A DNA stretch of 64,000 bases. Origin: Gigaspora rosea (taxonomy: Eukaryota > Glomeromycota > Glomeromycetes > Diversisporales > Gigasporaceae). Under the pieces are notes generated by a model. That model saw only the letters and a list, made by a program, of their open reading frames with translations, was not told the DNA's origin and ran no database searches. This document shows positions 1-11,775 of this stretch, one piece after another (position 1 is the stretch's first letter; every line of letters begins with the position of its first letter). The stretch covers positions 153,698-217,697 of the forward strand of contig QKWP01000590.1 in assembly GCA_003550325.1 (NCBI GenBank). Reading direction: 5' to 3'. The position numbers were made by a program, and so were the translations under genes.

Positions 1-53
1 CTATGTAAATTTTCTTGCAAACAATACTATTATTTGCAAGAAAATTTACATAG
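1..53. repeat. Perfect 21-bp inverted repeat
   Basis: Arms 1-21 and 33-53 are exact reverse complements around an 11-nt loop. It sits at the window edge, so it may be one end of a larger foldback element whose remainder is outside. No coding content. Confidence 0.8.
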
Positions 54-1354
54 TAAAAGAAAGGTTTTTTAAAGATATCTTGGCATCTACCAAGCCGATT
101 TTGACGCTCTAACCACCATTAGATGCATTTTAATGAGCTTTACAAAAGTCTCTTAAGCCAGAAAGATGATTAACTTAGTATAAAAAAAAGTTTTAAATAC
201 GTGCACGCCACATTCGCACTATAGTAAATTTATATAGTAATCTGAGTCACTTTTTACTATGATGACTCTCTGGTTGACTGGTGGATCACCAATTAAAGTA
301 TAAATTTTATATATAATTTCTGTTTTAAAATTAGTAAATATTTGTTTTTAACAAAGTTATTTTGAAATTGTACAAAATTAACAAAATTTTAATTTGGTTT
401 TTAGGCTCAATTTTTTTTTTGTTTTATATAATTTTAAAATTTAATTTTATATTAATTAGTTAAACTAAATAGGTTATTTAGCTTAAAGTTTGTAGTAAAT
501 TCATATGTTTTTATTAAAAATTTATTATAAAAAGCAATGAAGAGGACATGTTCTATATCTTATAATCTACAATATACTAAATCTATATCATAATTTTTAT
601 TATACATTCTTATAAAAATTTTTTTTTAAACTTTGGATAAAGATAATTTAGCAACAATCTAATTAAATTTAATAATTTTTTATTTTGATTTTACAGACAT
701 ATAGAAGTAAAATAAAAAAAATCATCAATTTTGGTTAAAACATTACTAGATATCATTATTCAAAATTTACAAAATTTTGCTACAACTATTAATAGCCATT
801 TTGAATATTTTAAAAATTTTAAATAAAAATATCTTGGCAAGCATTTAGAAAATTCAATAAATTTATTTTGATTGCTATATTTGTAGAATTAAAATAAAAA
901 AATTTATTGAATTTGGTTAAATAGTTGTTAAGATATTTTTATTTAAAGTTTTATAAAAATTTTGCTACAGTTATTTTAGACATTTGAAATATTTTCAAAA
1001 CTTTTAATAAATATATTTTGATAACCACTTAATCAAATTTAATAAATTTTTTATTTAAATTCTACAAATCTATAAAATCAAAATAAAAAAAATTTATTGA
1101 ATTTGGTTGGATAGTTGTCAAATTATCTTTGTTCAAAGTTTATAAAATTTTATTACATTATTATTTTAATAGGCATTTTGAACATTTTTAAAACTTTAAC
1201 AAAAATATATTAACAACTATCTAATCAAATTTGATGGATTTTTTTTATTATAATTCTACAAATATATAGAGTTAAAATAAAAAAATTGTTAAATTTGATT
1301 AGGTAGTTGTCAAAATATTTTTGTTAAAGTTTTATAAAAATTTTGCTATAGTTA

Positions 1355-1511
1355 GGGTGGTGACAGATATTACGTAATATTTTAGGGGGGAGGGGGGGTC
1401 TCTGAAATCTTACATTAAATATAGAAGTTCATAATAGCCAATCAAATTTCTCTTATGTAGGGGGGGTAGGGGGTATAGTAAAATTATATTACATAATATA
1501 TGTCACCACCC
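1355..1511. mobile_element. Harbinger/Tourist-like MITE, TTA duplication
   Basis: The ends are inverted repeats beginning GGGTGGTGACAKATATTA, about 27 bp. TTA flanks both sides. Removing the element and one TTA restores the surrounding consensus GTTATTATTTTAATAG, which supports insertion with a 3-bp duplication, as in PIF/Harbinger elements. The interior has two G-runs and no coding capacity. Confidence 0.75.
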
Positions 1512-2460
1512 TTATTATTTTAATAAATATTTTAAATATTTTAAACTTTAAACAAAAATATCTTGACAACTACCCAATTAATTTAATAAATTTTTTATTT
1601 GAATTCTACAGATATGTAGAATCAAAATAAAAAGTTTATTAAATTGGTTGAATAGTTGTCAAAATATATTTATTCAAAGTTTTATAAAAATGTTGTTTGT
1701 AGTTATTATTTTAATAGGTTTTGAATATTTTCAAAACTTTGAACAAAGATATTTTACAACCACCTAATCAAATTTGATAACAAAATAAAAAAAAAATTTA
1801 TTAAATTTGGTTGGGTGGTTGTTAAAATATCTTTGTTCTATTTTGAACTTTCAAAACTTTAAATATAAACATTTTGACAACTATATAACCAAATTCGATA
1901 AATTTATTTATTTGAATTCTACTAATCTGTAGAATTAAAATAAAAAAAAATTTATTGAATTTGGTTGGGTAGTTGTCAAGTTATTTTTGTTCAAATTTTG
2001 TAAAAATGTTGATAGTTATTATTTTAATAGATTTTTTGAACTTTCCAAAACTTTGAATGTGGATATTTTGACAACTACCTAATAAAAAAAATTCATTGAA
2101 TTTGGTTGAGTGGTTGCCATAATATCTTTATCAAAGTTTTATAAAACTTTTGTCACATTAGGGTTTTATTTTAATAGGTATTTTGAATATTTTCAAAACT
2201 TTTAACAAAGATATCTTGACAATACCCAACCAAATTCAAAAAAAATTTTTTAATTTTGATTCTACAGATCTATAACATTCAAATAAAAAAAAAAATTTAT
2301 CAAATTTGGCTAGGTATTTATCAAGATATTTTCATTTAAACCATTTGAAATATTTATTACAGCTGCGGTACAGTTTGTGTAAACTTTAACCTCCTAACCA
2401 AATTCGATGAATTTTTTTATTTACTTCTACATATCTAGAATCAAAATAAAAAAAATTATT

Positions 2461-2687
2461 GTCGTGGCTGAAGCTGGAAATGGCTGAAGCTGGAAATTTT
2501 AAATATTTTAATATGAAATTTACAAAAAATTTTGGAATGCATTTTGTACGATTTTTTTTTATAGTTAGATTAGAATTTAGGGTTAGGGTTTATAATAAAA
2601 GAGTATAGTTGGATTTTAGCAGGGCTTATAGATTTAAATCAAGACCTCTAATTTCCAGCTTCAGCCATTTCCAGCTTCAGCCGCGAC
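2461..2687. mobile_element. 227-bp MITE with 38-bp TIRs, 7-bp duplication
   Basis: Left TIR 2461-2498 and right TIR 2650-2687 differ at one base. Each TIR contains GGCTGAAGCTGGAAAT twice. AATTATT is duplicated at 2454-2460 and 2688-2694, and excision would restore the palindromic-array consensus. The interior carries a TTTAGGGTTAGGG motif. Superfamily unknown. Confidence 0.8.
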
Positions 2688-2924
2688 AATTATTGAATTT
2701 TGCTGGGTTGTTGCTAAATTATTTTTACCCAAAGTTTAAAAAAAACCAATTCCTATAGGGGCAGATAAAAAATGTGGCTTAGATTTAGATAGACCAAAAA
2801 AAAAAAACTGCAGAAGTATCAAAATTGAAACTTCTGTCTAGTAGGTGTCGATCACATTCCCGAAATGTATCCTCCGCTACGCTCCGGACAATAAAACTAA
2901 TTATGTATATAGGGCCTTTGCCTT

Positions 2925-3096
2925 GAAAATTACCTTCCGGACGGAAATAAACCTGAGTACCAGATCATATTTATATGTTAATCATCTTTTACCTTTATTA
3001 ATAGTTTAAAAGACAAAAGATGATTAACATATAAATATGGTACTTGGGTTTGTTTTTGTCCGAATTACTCTGATCGGAAATGTCAGGTAAATTTCA
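2925..3096. repeat. Foldback element, about 80-bp imperfect arms
   Basis: Strong symmetry around about 3010: the inner arms share ATATTTATATGTTAATCATC and the outer arms share an imperfect GGACGGAAATAAACC-type sequence. No TSD could be fixed. Probably a MITE. Confidence 0.6.
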
Positions 3097-4379
3097 AAAA
3101 TTAAAGTATCATAAGATAAATATACATAAATTTATTTTTTTGATATTTAACTCCTTATTTAATAAATAACTACTATAAGACGAAAAACTAAACGAAATTC
3201 TACATAGATTAAAATATTTAGAAAAAGGACATCAGGCCATAAAAAGTCATTCTATTTATGCTTTGAGATAATGACATCATGACACAATTCATAGTATAAC
3301 CGCATCTATCATCGATCTACCTAATCTTAACCAAATATACTGTATTTATTTAGTTTCGAATATCTAACCCCGCTTGTTTTTCTAATTAGGATAAGTGAGA
3401 ATAATATTAAAAAACTAAACTAAATCTCGCAAGGGATTATTCGTTAGAACGAAAAATCGCGATCGTTTTGATTTTCAAGTTACACATCTTGATTTATCCG
3501 ATCGAGGGGTAATGTTGCACTGGAAATGAACTATAAATTTTGGCATGGCTAGCAGATCGTGATGTACGATTCATGTGTCTTTTATACATAATTTTTTATT
3601 ACGAGACGTGATTCTCCTTTGATATTTTAAATAATTGAGCATCAAAGATAAGAAAATTTCCATTTAGTTACTTTGAATGAAGAAGTTAAGATCACGGGTT
3701 CATGTAAACATGGATTTATCTAGGAGTGCACTATCGATATTTGGAAAGCCTTCTTCCCTAATTTTGTAATTTAGCTGATTTAATTGATTTGCTGCTATTA
3801 AGGTTGAGCCGTGTTCATTGAGTTACAACTACGCCAATCACTTACCTGAAATGTGCCTTCCGTTAAACGTGAATCCCTAAGCCCACCTGTCGCACATTTG
3901 GCGCATGGATTAAAGAAGATAAGCTTGACGAATATAGCGAGTATAATCGTAATGTCATTTTTATAGTTGTATTATTCATCATGGTTTATTTTTTTCGGGA
4001 AATTTGTATATCATTTATGAGTCAAACTATTCAAGATCGATATAAATAAATTAATTTAAACATATTGCAGGCTAGCGTTTAGCCATTTGATCGATTGACC
4101 GATGATGAGGTAATTGAATATCATGTCGATATATTAAACTTTTCGGTAAAATAATGTTATGGTTGGAGCTAAATTTGCAAGATAGTGCATTAATTACTCT
4201 TTATCCAGTTATAATAAAAGATCCCAAAAATCTATTTCGTATAGTGAGAAAAACTTGTGTTTAAATATATAGTGGAAAAATTAAAATAATGTGCATTTAC
4301 CGTGTATCAATTTTAATTTTTCGTAAAATAAATAAATGATAGCAATATTTCTATTAAACTACTAATAATAGAGACACGG
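3097..4379. other. Gene-poor stretch with a decayed element
   Basis: No ORF or exon pattern is convincing on either strand. At about 3400-3520 there is a diverged, reverse-oriented piece of the conserved core seen in the variable-hairpin elements (compare 15700-15850). The rest shows no recognisable feature. Confidence 0.4.
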
Positions 4380-4625
4380 CCAGGGCGGCCCCCAAAGTGC
4401 GGGTCACGAGTCTGCCAAACCACATTGAAGAATCATGTGAATGAAATGCTGGATTCTGCAAAAGCCAAAGTTTAGTTTTTGCATCTGGCATTTGGCTGCA
4501 ACATATGATATTATCATGCGAACAAATGTTAGATGATTTTTGCCTTTCGCAATCCCAGTAATTCATTCACATGATTCCTCTATGTAATTTGACTCGTGAC
4601 CCGCACTTAGGGGAAGCCGCCCTGG
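4380..4625. mobile_element. MITE with long GC-rich TIRs
   Basis: The outer arms (CCAGGGCGGC...GTGCGGGTCACGAGTC, 4380-4412 and 4591-4625) and inner arms (GAATCATGTGAATGAA-type, about 4430-4447 and 4561-4577) form about 68-bp imperfect TIRs. No clear TSD. The CAGGG terminus resembles hAT ends. A minus-strand ORF lies inside but has no protein-like features. Next to it, 4626-4720 starts TAGGGATGGTAAATGACC, another hAT-like terminus without a recognised partner end. Confidence 0.7.
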
Positions 4626-4890
4626 TAGGGATGGTAAATGACCCGGCCATTTGATCAAAGTTCAAATGACCCCAAGCCATCAAATAATGGCCTGTTATTT
4701 GGGTCATTAAGGTCATTTTGGATCATTTGTGTATAAATAATTTTGTTGGGTGGAATATATAAAAGTTTGGTCATATAATTGGAGCTCTTCTACTAACTCA
4801 ATTCTCCATATCCAAATCTAGGTGAGTTTTAACCACTCTAGTAGGTTTAGGTTGCAGATAATTTAGATAGAATTAGTTTATCTATAGTCT

Positions 4891-5020
4891 GAGTCTTAAC
4901 TCTTGTATAATAGTTTGTAATTTGAGAAACCCTACAAGGAATCTCACACATTTTATTAATAAAGATAAAGGCAAAACCTCACCTTAACAACAAAAAAAAA
5001 AATAAAAAAAATAAAAAAAC
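4891..5020 (+). mobile_element. 3' tail of a retroposon ending in A-rich tract
   Basis: The segment from GAGTCTTAACTCTTGTATAA through GGCAAAACCTCACCTTAA to a poly-A/AAATAAAA run is repeated nearly identically at 21881-21994, also ending in poly-A. Two dispersed copies with a common 3' end and variable A-tails suggest a SINE or truncated LINE. The 5' extents differ and no head is recognised. Confidence 0.6.
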
Positions 5021-5389
5021 TTGTATCAAGAAAAAATAAAAAATAACCAAACAAGTAGAAATTGGTACTTATATTAAAATAATTTTTTGCTTCACACCCA
5101 GAGTACAAATCTCCATTAACTGTACTAATTTTGTGTTTAACAAAATCTAGATCAAAGCAAGAAAGATTAGTTTTCAAAAAAAAAAAATAAATAAATAATA
5201 TAACAGAATAATACAATAAAAAAAGAGCTAGTACTTATATTAGACCAATTCTCTGTTCTACCCAAGTACATATTTTCATTGCCTGGTACCAAATTCATGT
5301 TTAACCCAGGTCAGGCCTCTGTGCATGGTTTAACAAAAAAACCTGCAGAAGAAAAGTATTGGTTACTATTTTAAAAAAATAGATTTTTT
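5021..5389. other. A-rich intergenic sequence
   Basis: Mostly A-rich sequence following the retroposon tail. No gene, RNA or paired repeat end recognised. Confidence 0.4.
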
Positions 5390-6310
5390 TTTTATCTTAG
5401 GCAGTCTTGCCAGTACTTTATTAATATGCTAAGTATAAAAAAAAAATTACACTTGTTTACTACTAATTTGTAAGTCAAACATTATCCAGCTGCTGTCCAT
5501 AGATACAGTGCCCAAATGCAACCCATTGCAATAGCGCAAATCAAAAGATAGGCATTATGTGGCTCTGTTAGACCACCTGCACTATAAAAAGTGCATTCCA
5601 CACCAAAATAGAATAAACTTTAATAGGGGTAAAAAAACGATACCAAAACTAAAAAGAGTAATGTAAAAAAAGGGAAATGGGTAACAAACGACCAGAAAAA
5701 ACCAAAAAAAAAAACAACCCAAAAGAAACAAAAGGGTAAAAAAAAATTAAAAACTTCTGTTGAACAATTTACAAAAGATAGGTAAAAAAATCTAACTAAG
5801 AGCTAAACTAAACTTCTAACTAAAACAAATTTTTTTACTAATGGTATTCTCCATAAAGTCTCACGTGTCATTCTTCATTTATTTTGTTGCCAAAACCAAC
5901 TTGTGATCTTGAATCCAATATGGTAGGTGCCTTTCCAATTTGGATGAAGTAAACACTGCCAATCTTTTGGAGGGGTATGCCAAAAAGCCCACTTTGTTGA
6001 AAAGATTTTTGAAAGAACTGTCAACACCAAAAATTTCACTTGTAGTTTTCAAAAGAGAGTGTATTCTTCTTTAACAAAAAACTCGTCATTTCCTTTTCCA
6101 CCCTTTTGGAAGCTAACCCTGGTACTAGATTTATCGGTAAGTAATAAACTCTAAGCCTGTCAGCAGGCAGTCTATAAACTTTGCCTCTAAACGACAGGTG
6201 CCATCCAAGCAGTGAGTAATGAACTCTGAAGCTACTAGCAGATAGCCTATGACCTCTATCTCTAAATAATAGATGCTGTCTTATGGGATTTCTTAAAAGT
6301 TTTTGGCTTA
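5390..6310 (-). repeat. Dispersed repeat R1, minus-strand copy
   Basis: Reverse-oriented relative of 39290-40385. Two shared blocks are easy to see: about 5900-5990, around CTTTTGGAGGGGTA and GTAAACACTGCC, and about 6130-6230, around AGACTATCTGCTGACA-like sequence. Other copies of the first block lie at 30355-30445, 34950-35020 and 39580-39680. Frames are broken and no protein family is recognised; it could be a decayed retroelement or a LARD-like non-autonomous element. Confidence 0.6.
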
Positions 6311-6875
6311 TCTTAGTTTTTAGTAAAGAAATTTTTGGAAATTATAAGTACAAGTGATCGTTGAAAAGAGATCATGTATGAGGTGAAAAAATGGATTTGA
6401 AAAAATAAAAACTGTTAATTTATTTAGATTATTCATTTTAAATTATGAAAAGATCTAATTTTTACAAGATTATCTATTCAACTAGTGAATCACAAAATCA
6501 TAGTTTTGGTAAAGCTACTTTAACAGTGTTATTGTGAAAAAATGGGTAAATGAACTAAAATATAAAAAATCCAAAATTTAGTAAAATAAGCACTTCAAAA
6601 GATCATTTGATCTCTACCTTTTAAAAAACAAGTCAGAGTTCAAACTAAAGAAATTGAAAAGTATCTTGGTATTTATGCTAGAAGTTTGTCATTTTTTAAC
6701 CTAATTTTAATTGATTTAAGAGTTAAGTAATGAGCAAGATTTTAGTATAAAATGAAAGCTTGAAGCATGAAAAATAATTTTATTTAATATATAAAGGTTA
6801 TTTGTTATAAGCTTTGTCAAATATTTTTACTTTGAAGTCATGTTGGTATACATTACACAAAAACTATTTACTGTA
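6311..6875. other. No recognisable feature
   Basis: AT-rich, no ORF of note, no clear inverted or tandem repeat. Confidence 0.4.
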
Positions 6876-7096
6876 GAGCACTGAGCAAAAGACCCCCCTT
6901 CTTGAGTACCCTTCATGCAAAATACCCTGGTGCGGGCTTTTTAAATTTCTAGACTGCTTATTGTAAATATGGAATATGCATGTACGTGAAATTTTTTCTT
7001 TGCAACACAGACTCGCTGCTGAATAATATACCCAGGTCTTTTGTAAATTTTTTGGAGGGTATTTTGTATTAGACCCGGGTTTTTTGCTCAGTGTGC
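6876..7096. mobile_element. Tc1/mariner-like MITE
   Basis: The terminal inverted repeat contains CACTGAGCAAAARACCC at both ends, with a second matching stretch around AAAATACCCT. TA flanks both sides (tgTA/GAGCAC and GTGTGC/TAcg), consistent with a TA duplication. The first few terminal bases are imperfect. Confidence 0.6.
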
Positions 7097-7788
7097 TACG
7101 GTATTATGAAAATAATCAACGGGGACATGTCCTGTGCCTGCCAAATTACCCCTTTCTACCATATAATTTACTTGTAAAAATTAGTACATGTCTTAAGAGC
7201 AAAAAAATTTTTTTAGCTTCAGAAATATATAAAATTTTAGAAAATATAAAAAAATTTTAATAGTAACTCTAAATTTACATTTTTAAAATACTTCTACTTA
7301 AATATAGAGGTACTTTTATAAAGTCTCACCTCTTTATTAGGGTGTGCCGTGTATAATTATAGGAGAGAACTGCACAACATATTAAAATAAATTCCGCATG
7401 AAAATTTATCTGTATCAATTTGCAAGGCTTATCATGCATAACTTATTTTGTGAGACGGCGTTTATTTTATTATAGAATAAAATGGAAGGCCATAGAAACT
7501 AATTCGGTCCATTGTTCATATTTTCAAATCTTGATTAGGAATTATCATTGCTTCCTGCAATAAACTTAGTACAGTATGATTGAGGGTGCATATCGATTCC
7601 GATAAACCAATGTTATCGTATCACTCATATATACTCGATTCAAATTTAATAATGTATCGTTGAAATAATCGCTATGCGGCGTAATTATAATCTTTGAGTG
7701 CTCAATTTATATTTGGGTTAAGCAAAGCAGGTTTTGATGTGACAGATATAAATATGCTGAAATAAACGGTTTGACATATGGGGGCTTT
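7097..7788. other. No recognisable feature
   Basis: No convincing ORF, exon or repeat pair apart from the start of the next element (CATATGGGGG at about 7776). Confidence 0.4.
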
Positions 7789-8093
7789 GCAGTAGAAAGG
7801 GCGGATACGACCCCAAAATGAAAAACATTTTTTATTAAATTCTGGTAAATTTCAATGTGATCAACATTTTTCAATTATAAATGAAAGTCAATTTGCATAA
7901 TAAAAAATCAAGATACGTAATGTAAAAAGAAAGTTGCGCGAGGTCGAAGCCAAGCGCATCACGAGATTACCCGTTAGTCACATGTTATATTTAACCAATC
8001 AAAATCGTGAATTTTGATTAACCCGGATCAGTCCGAAAATCAAAACAAAGTAATTAAATTATATATATTTTACGTATCCGCCCTTTCTACTGC
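7789..8093. mobile_element. MITE of the CAGTAGAAANGGG family
   Basis: 21-bp perfect TIRs: 7789-7809 and 8073-8093 share GCAGTAGAAAGGGCGGATAC. The left flank CATATGGGGG matches the outer TIR of the copies at 13212, 19707 and about 34222, so the original terminus may be about 7776. No coding capacity. Confidence 0.75.
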
Positions 8094-8165
8094 TGTACTG
8101 TGATATCTATTGGGTATTAAATATGAGTTTTCTTTAAGAAAAGGGTTGAAAATTTTTTTTCAAAC

Positions 8166-8381
8166 CTAGAGAATGTATTCCAAATTAATTGTTGTAACCA
8201 TTAGAGAATCGGCGTATATTAAGGGATTGAGATTCGAAGTCGATGTTGTTGAATTGATAGTCTTGGCGTTGTTGTCATTCATAAAGGGGGGTTTTTCACC
8301 AAGTGTTTGTTGAGTTATCGTATATCTGAAGGTATGCTGCCATATCGGTGTAAAACATCTGAGAGAGAATTGAAAGCGCAT
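8166..8381 (-). pseudogene. Possible decayed exon
   Basis: Two overlapping frames look coding-like on the minus strand. One runs open for 71 codons. The other contains a kelch-like stretch (AAYLQIYDNSTNTW) just after a good acceptor (TCTCTCAG), but is then broken by two TGA codons. They cannot both be real; a degenerate kelch exon is one reading, chance is another. Confidence 0.2.
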
Positions 8382-8608
8382 CGGTGGCCGACTGCGTTGA
8401 CAGTTGAATATTCTTCTCTCTCAGTTTCTCGATGTTCCTGAAAGATGATAGACGCTGTCAGGGGTTGATTATTATTAATGGTGAATAGACGGGCTTATGG
8501 GATGATTAAAGAACACTACTTTTTTTTTTGTAAGGGTAAACGACCTGACTACCTTATGGCAAAGGGTTGATACCAATTACGCATTGAATCTCAGGGTGAT
8601 GGGACCAG

Positions 8609-9158
8609 GAATATGATCAAGGTTCTGTGGAAAAACGAAGCTCTGATTCGTATGCTGACAATTTAACTGAGACAGACATTTCCGATTTGGAAAACAAGAA
8701 AGTGTGTAATATTAATATAAGAAGCATGACAACATATATAATAGTGAATAGGATATACGCTAATTACCGAAGGCACTCACCGTAGAATATTCCGGCGTGC
8801 ATTCTTTAATTGTTAATAATGATTGTTAGAAGGCGGAGCGACGGAGGGATGGACATCATTTGCGTGTTTAGATGGACAAGATCGTGATCCAGTGCAAGAG
8901 TTGGAGTCATCCAATAGGTTTGTATATTAATTATTAATTTTTATTAAAAAAAAAAGAATATATATTAAGTTACTTTTAATATAGGACCCTCCGTCGTTCG
9001 AGAACTTAAAAGGCGTATTGTGTGAAGAATTAGAAGGTACAATCGGTATGATAGTGGCACCCGAAGTTACTTTTACGGATGAAGCGATCGATTGTGCCCA
9101 ATACACTGACAAATCCAAACAAAATATTCTCCTTCATCTTACTCTCGATTCCTTTTAA
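8609..9158 (+). CDS. Coding-like exon cluster, unidentified small gene or remnant
   Basis: The 3' exon 8985-9158 encodes 57 residues beginning DPPSFENLKGVLCEEL and ending LTLDSF before TAA. It follows a typical 67-nt intron (8918-8984, GTTTGT...AATATAG). An upstream exon, 8609-8701, encodes 31 acidic residues ending SDLENKK before GTGTGT and would join the 3' exon in phase 0. The intermediate segment 8830-8917 (AG-bounded, open in one frame: EGGATEGWTSFACLDG...) is out of phase with the 3' exon by one base. Either it is skipped or the gene carries a frameshift. No start codon exon was found and no family is recognised. Codon choice and splice sites support real coding ancestry. Confidence 0.4.
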
Positions 9159-9162
9159 AATA

Positions 9163-9304
9163 GATCTTTTAAATTTTCCTTCTATCACGACCTTGTTACT
9201 CGTTCTCCATTAATTTTGCAATAGATACTTTCTTTTTAAATTTTCATTCTATCATGACCTTGTTACTCGTTCTTTACCATTAATTTCGCAATAGATACTT
9301 TCTT
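9163..9304. repeat. Tandem duplication, about 69-bp unit
   Basis: Two adjacent copies contain ACCTTGTTACTCGTTCT and GCAATAGATACTTTCTT, with a few substitutions and a 2-nt indel. It lies just after the stop at 9156-9158 and may fall in that gene's 3' UTR. Confidence 0.7.
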
Positions 9305-9955
9305 AGCTATTATGTACAAAATAAAGCATAAACTTCTAGAACAGATTGAGAATAAAAGAATTTTATACCCACTGCATAAAAATGTGATGTCACGAAGAGT
9401 AGACCAAATCTACTAGTCATAAAGACGCTATAATCGAAATTTAAGCAAAATTGATCGAAATATCTTAAAATTTTCCAAATAATATTTAACTGTCCCTGGT
9501 TACTCAAGCATTGACCTCCACGTGGTGTGACCTGGATAACCAACCAACGAATGCTCATTTTATTTTGTTTTTGTATATTTTAATTTTTAATAAAACGTAT
9601 CCGATTTAATTATAAATACTTAATATTAAAATAAGATTAACCGAATAACGGATTGTTTTTTTTTATCAGAAAATTAACACTGGATTAAAGCTTTATTTTG
9701 TTTAAAAGTGCAAATTTCTAGAATACATATATTTTTATCCTTATTTTATATAATAAAGCTGGCCCTGGTGGGTCATTTCGCATACATAATCGTGTTTATT
9801 TTTGCATGTGTATTTCGATTGCATAAAATATATCAATACAGTAATTTATTATTGCTTTTATATTTAATAATTATTTGAATATAAAATTTGCGTATGTTAA
9901 GATAAAAAATTTATTCAGAAAATTATAGTATATAGAAATAAATAAATAAATAAAA
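9305..9955. other. Intergenic, no supported gene
   Basis: A minus-strand 82-codon ORF (9310-9558) has no recognisable domain or splice context. The rest is AT-rich 3' flank of the F-box gene. Confidence 0.35.
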
Positions 9956-11775
9956 TTAAATCACATGCCGAAAAAATTTTGACGCTTCTGAAGATCGTAT
10001 TTTATCACGAAAATATTCTCTCAACGCATCAGGAACAGAGCCGTCATCAATTCTTTTTGCCCATTGTTTAATGTATAAAGTTTTTAATCTATCTCTATAT
10101 TTCATATTATGAAAAAATCTTTTCATAGCAGTATTATTTATTTGTGTCCATATATTTAGATGCAACAAAGTTTTCGGCATTGCTTTTCCTAGAGTTGGCC
10201 AAATTTCATTCACAGCAATTGATATACTATTCGATTCACCTTCACATATACTTAAACTTCTAATTTGACATTTTGGTGATGTTAGAATTTCCACAAGGCA
10301 TGGAATTTGATCGACTGTCAAAGGAACTCCAAGCACAATGACTTGCGGTGAATATCGTGATACCGCTTCGATTATTGATAAATCTGAATTTGATTTTGAT
10401 TCTTGAGTGATCGGAATGCATGTTGTCATTTGTCGTATATAATATATCTCCTGTAAGTGTGTAGGATTATTTTTAATTAGATTAACCATCAAATTGTCAT
10501 AACCCATGAAACAAGCTACGAATTTTATCCTTCGCAATCTTGGGAATGATGCATTTCGTAATGGCATTAAATCACGTTCTGATAAAGATACACAATGGAC
10601 CATTGCCAAATCTTCCAAGTTTTGACAAAGAGCCAATCCTTCAAGAGTAGGTTCTGCTGAATACATTTTAGGAAAATTAATCCCACAAATTTCTACAGAT
10701 ACCAATGAATCTGCGCGAGTTGCAAATGATGAAAGTGTTTCAGATGGGAATTTGTGACTAGCGAGTAATCTAAAATCTTTAAGATTCTTTTGATTTGCCA
10801 TAAACTTCGAGAAACCTTCGTCGATATGCGAAAAATCGCTAAGTGGCCAGTTATGTGTGTGACATAACTCTAATGATTCGACGCTTATAATTAAATTTAA
10901 TAACCTTGGAAATATGGAGCATTCTAATATTATGTCAATATATAAATGTCGTAGATGATTAAAGTTCATATTTTGGTTGAACTCTTTATCCAAAAACATG
11001 TTATATGCAGGCGCAGTATTTTCTCCAACATAATTAAATGAAAGGGATTGTATCGATGTCTCTGGTGTAAAAAGAAGTTGACAAAGAATATGAAACACAG
11101 ATTTAATCATCATTTTATTTATACTTTCGCGGGAGGCACGTTTGAGAGGACTAAAAAAGAAAAAAAAAGAAATATATATATATATATGTATGCACATAAT
11201 ACACAATGTGAATATATTTGAGGACGAAATGAATAATTCAAATGAAATAAATCTTACCCACGAGACATAGGATTTCCTATAGTTATTGCATAACTTGATT
11301 TTAATTTTTGTGTATGTTCTACCCATTTTTTAACAGCGCAATAAAAATATGATATGCTGATTTGTTTTATTAATTTATCATATTGAAATATAGGCTTTGA
11401 TTGAATTTCTGGAACTCGTTGAAGAATAGTCTCTAGTTTCAATTTTTTAGAATTCTCTAAACATGATAAAAGAACTGTAATTATCGATATTGAAATTGGA
11501 TCATGAGCGAAAGGTTCCTCCCAAAGAAAATGAACTGCAGCTTTACACCATAATCTATTTACAAGAAGACAAGAATGTAATGAAACGATATCATTTTCTA
11601 AATATTGAAAAACTTTTAATAAACATTCTGTAGGGAAAAAGAATGATGCGACTGAATTATAAAAGTCATCGGTTGTTTCAACATTTTTTGTCGGATGCTT
11701 GAAAAAAAGTTTTGTTAACTTTTTCTGACTAAAATCGATACTAGGCTTTTTGATCAATTGTAATCGCCGAATCAT
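9956..11775 (-). CDS. F-box protein with LRR-like C-terminus, two exons
   Basis: Probable substrate-receptor subunit of an SCF ubiquitin ligase. Exon 1 is 11258-11775 and exon 2 is 9956-11150. The 107-nt intron uses donor GTAAGA and acceptor TTTTTTAG after a pyrimidine tract. The join is phase 2 and reads through ...NPMSRG/PLKRASRE. The spliced ORF is 1713 nt, 570 aa. Residues about 45-85 (FPTECLLKVFQYLENDIV, then LHSCLLVNRLWCKAAV) form the F-box that would bind Skp1. The long remainder has irregular leucine-rich stretches (LRHLYIDIILE, LEDLAMVHCVSL, LLHLNIWTQIN) like the LRR-type region of such proteins. Paralogues with this LHSCLLVNRLWCK signature are very numerous in Rhizophagus. The gene is divergent from the MET17-type gene, with 534 bp between the two start codons. 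No lesion seen. Confidence 0.9.

Larger units (their letters stand above)
300..2735. repeat. Diverged array of palindromic repeat units
   Basis: The stretch is built of alternating forward and reverse copies of one unit. The forward half contains TATCTTGACAACYACCYAAT followed by a CAAATTYGATAAATTTTTTA-like run and a short hinge such as TTCTACAGATMTGTAGAA; the reverse half mirrors it. Units are joined by TTTTRAACATTTTCAAAACT-type linkers. At least eight palindrome centres can be counted by eye. The same unit recurs near 34.3, 56.3-57.8 and 58.2-58.8 kb. Two MITEs (1355-1511 and 2461-2687) are nested inside. There are no coding ORFs. Confidence 0.75.

Noticed and set aside
4354..4566. 70-codon minus-strand ORF
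   Set aside because: Lies within the TIRs of the 4380-4625 MITE and has no protein-like features.
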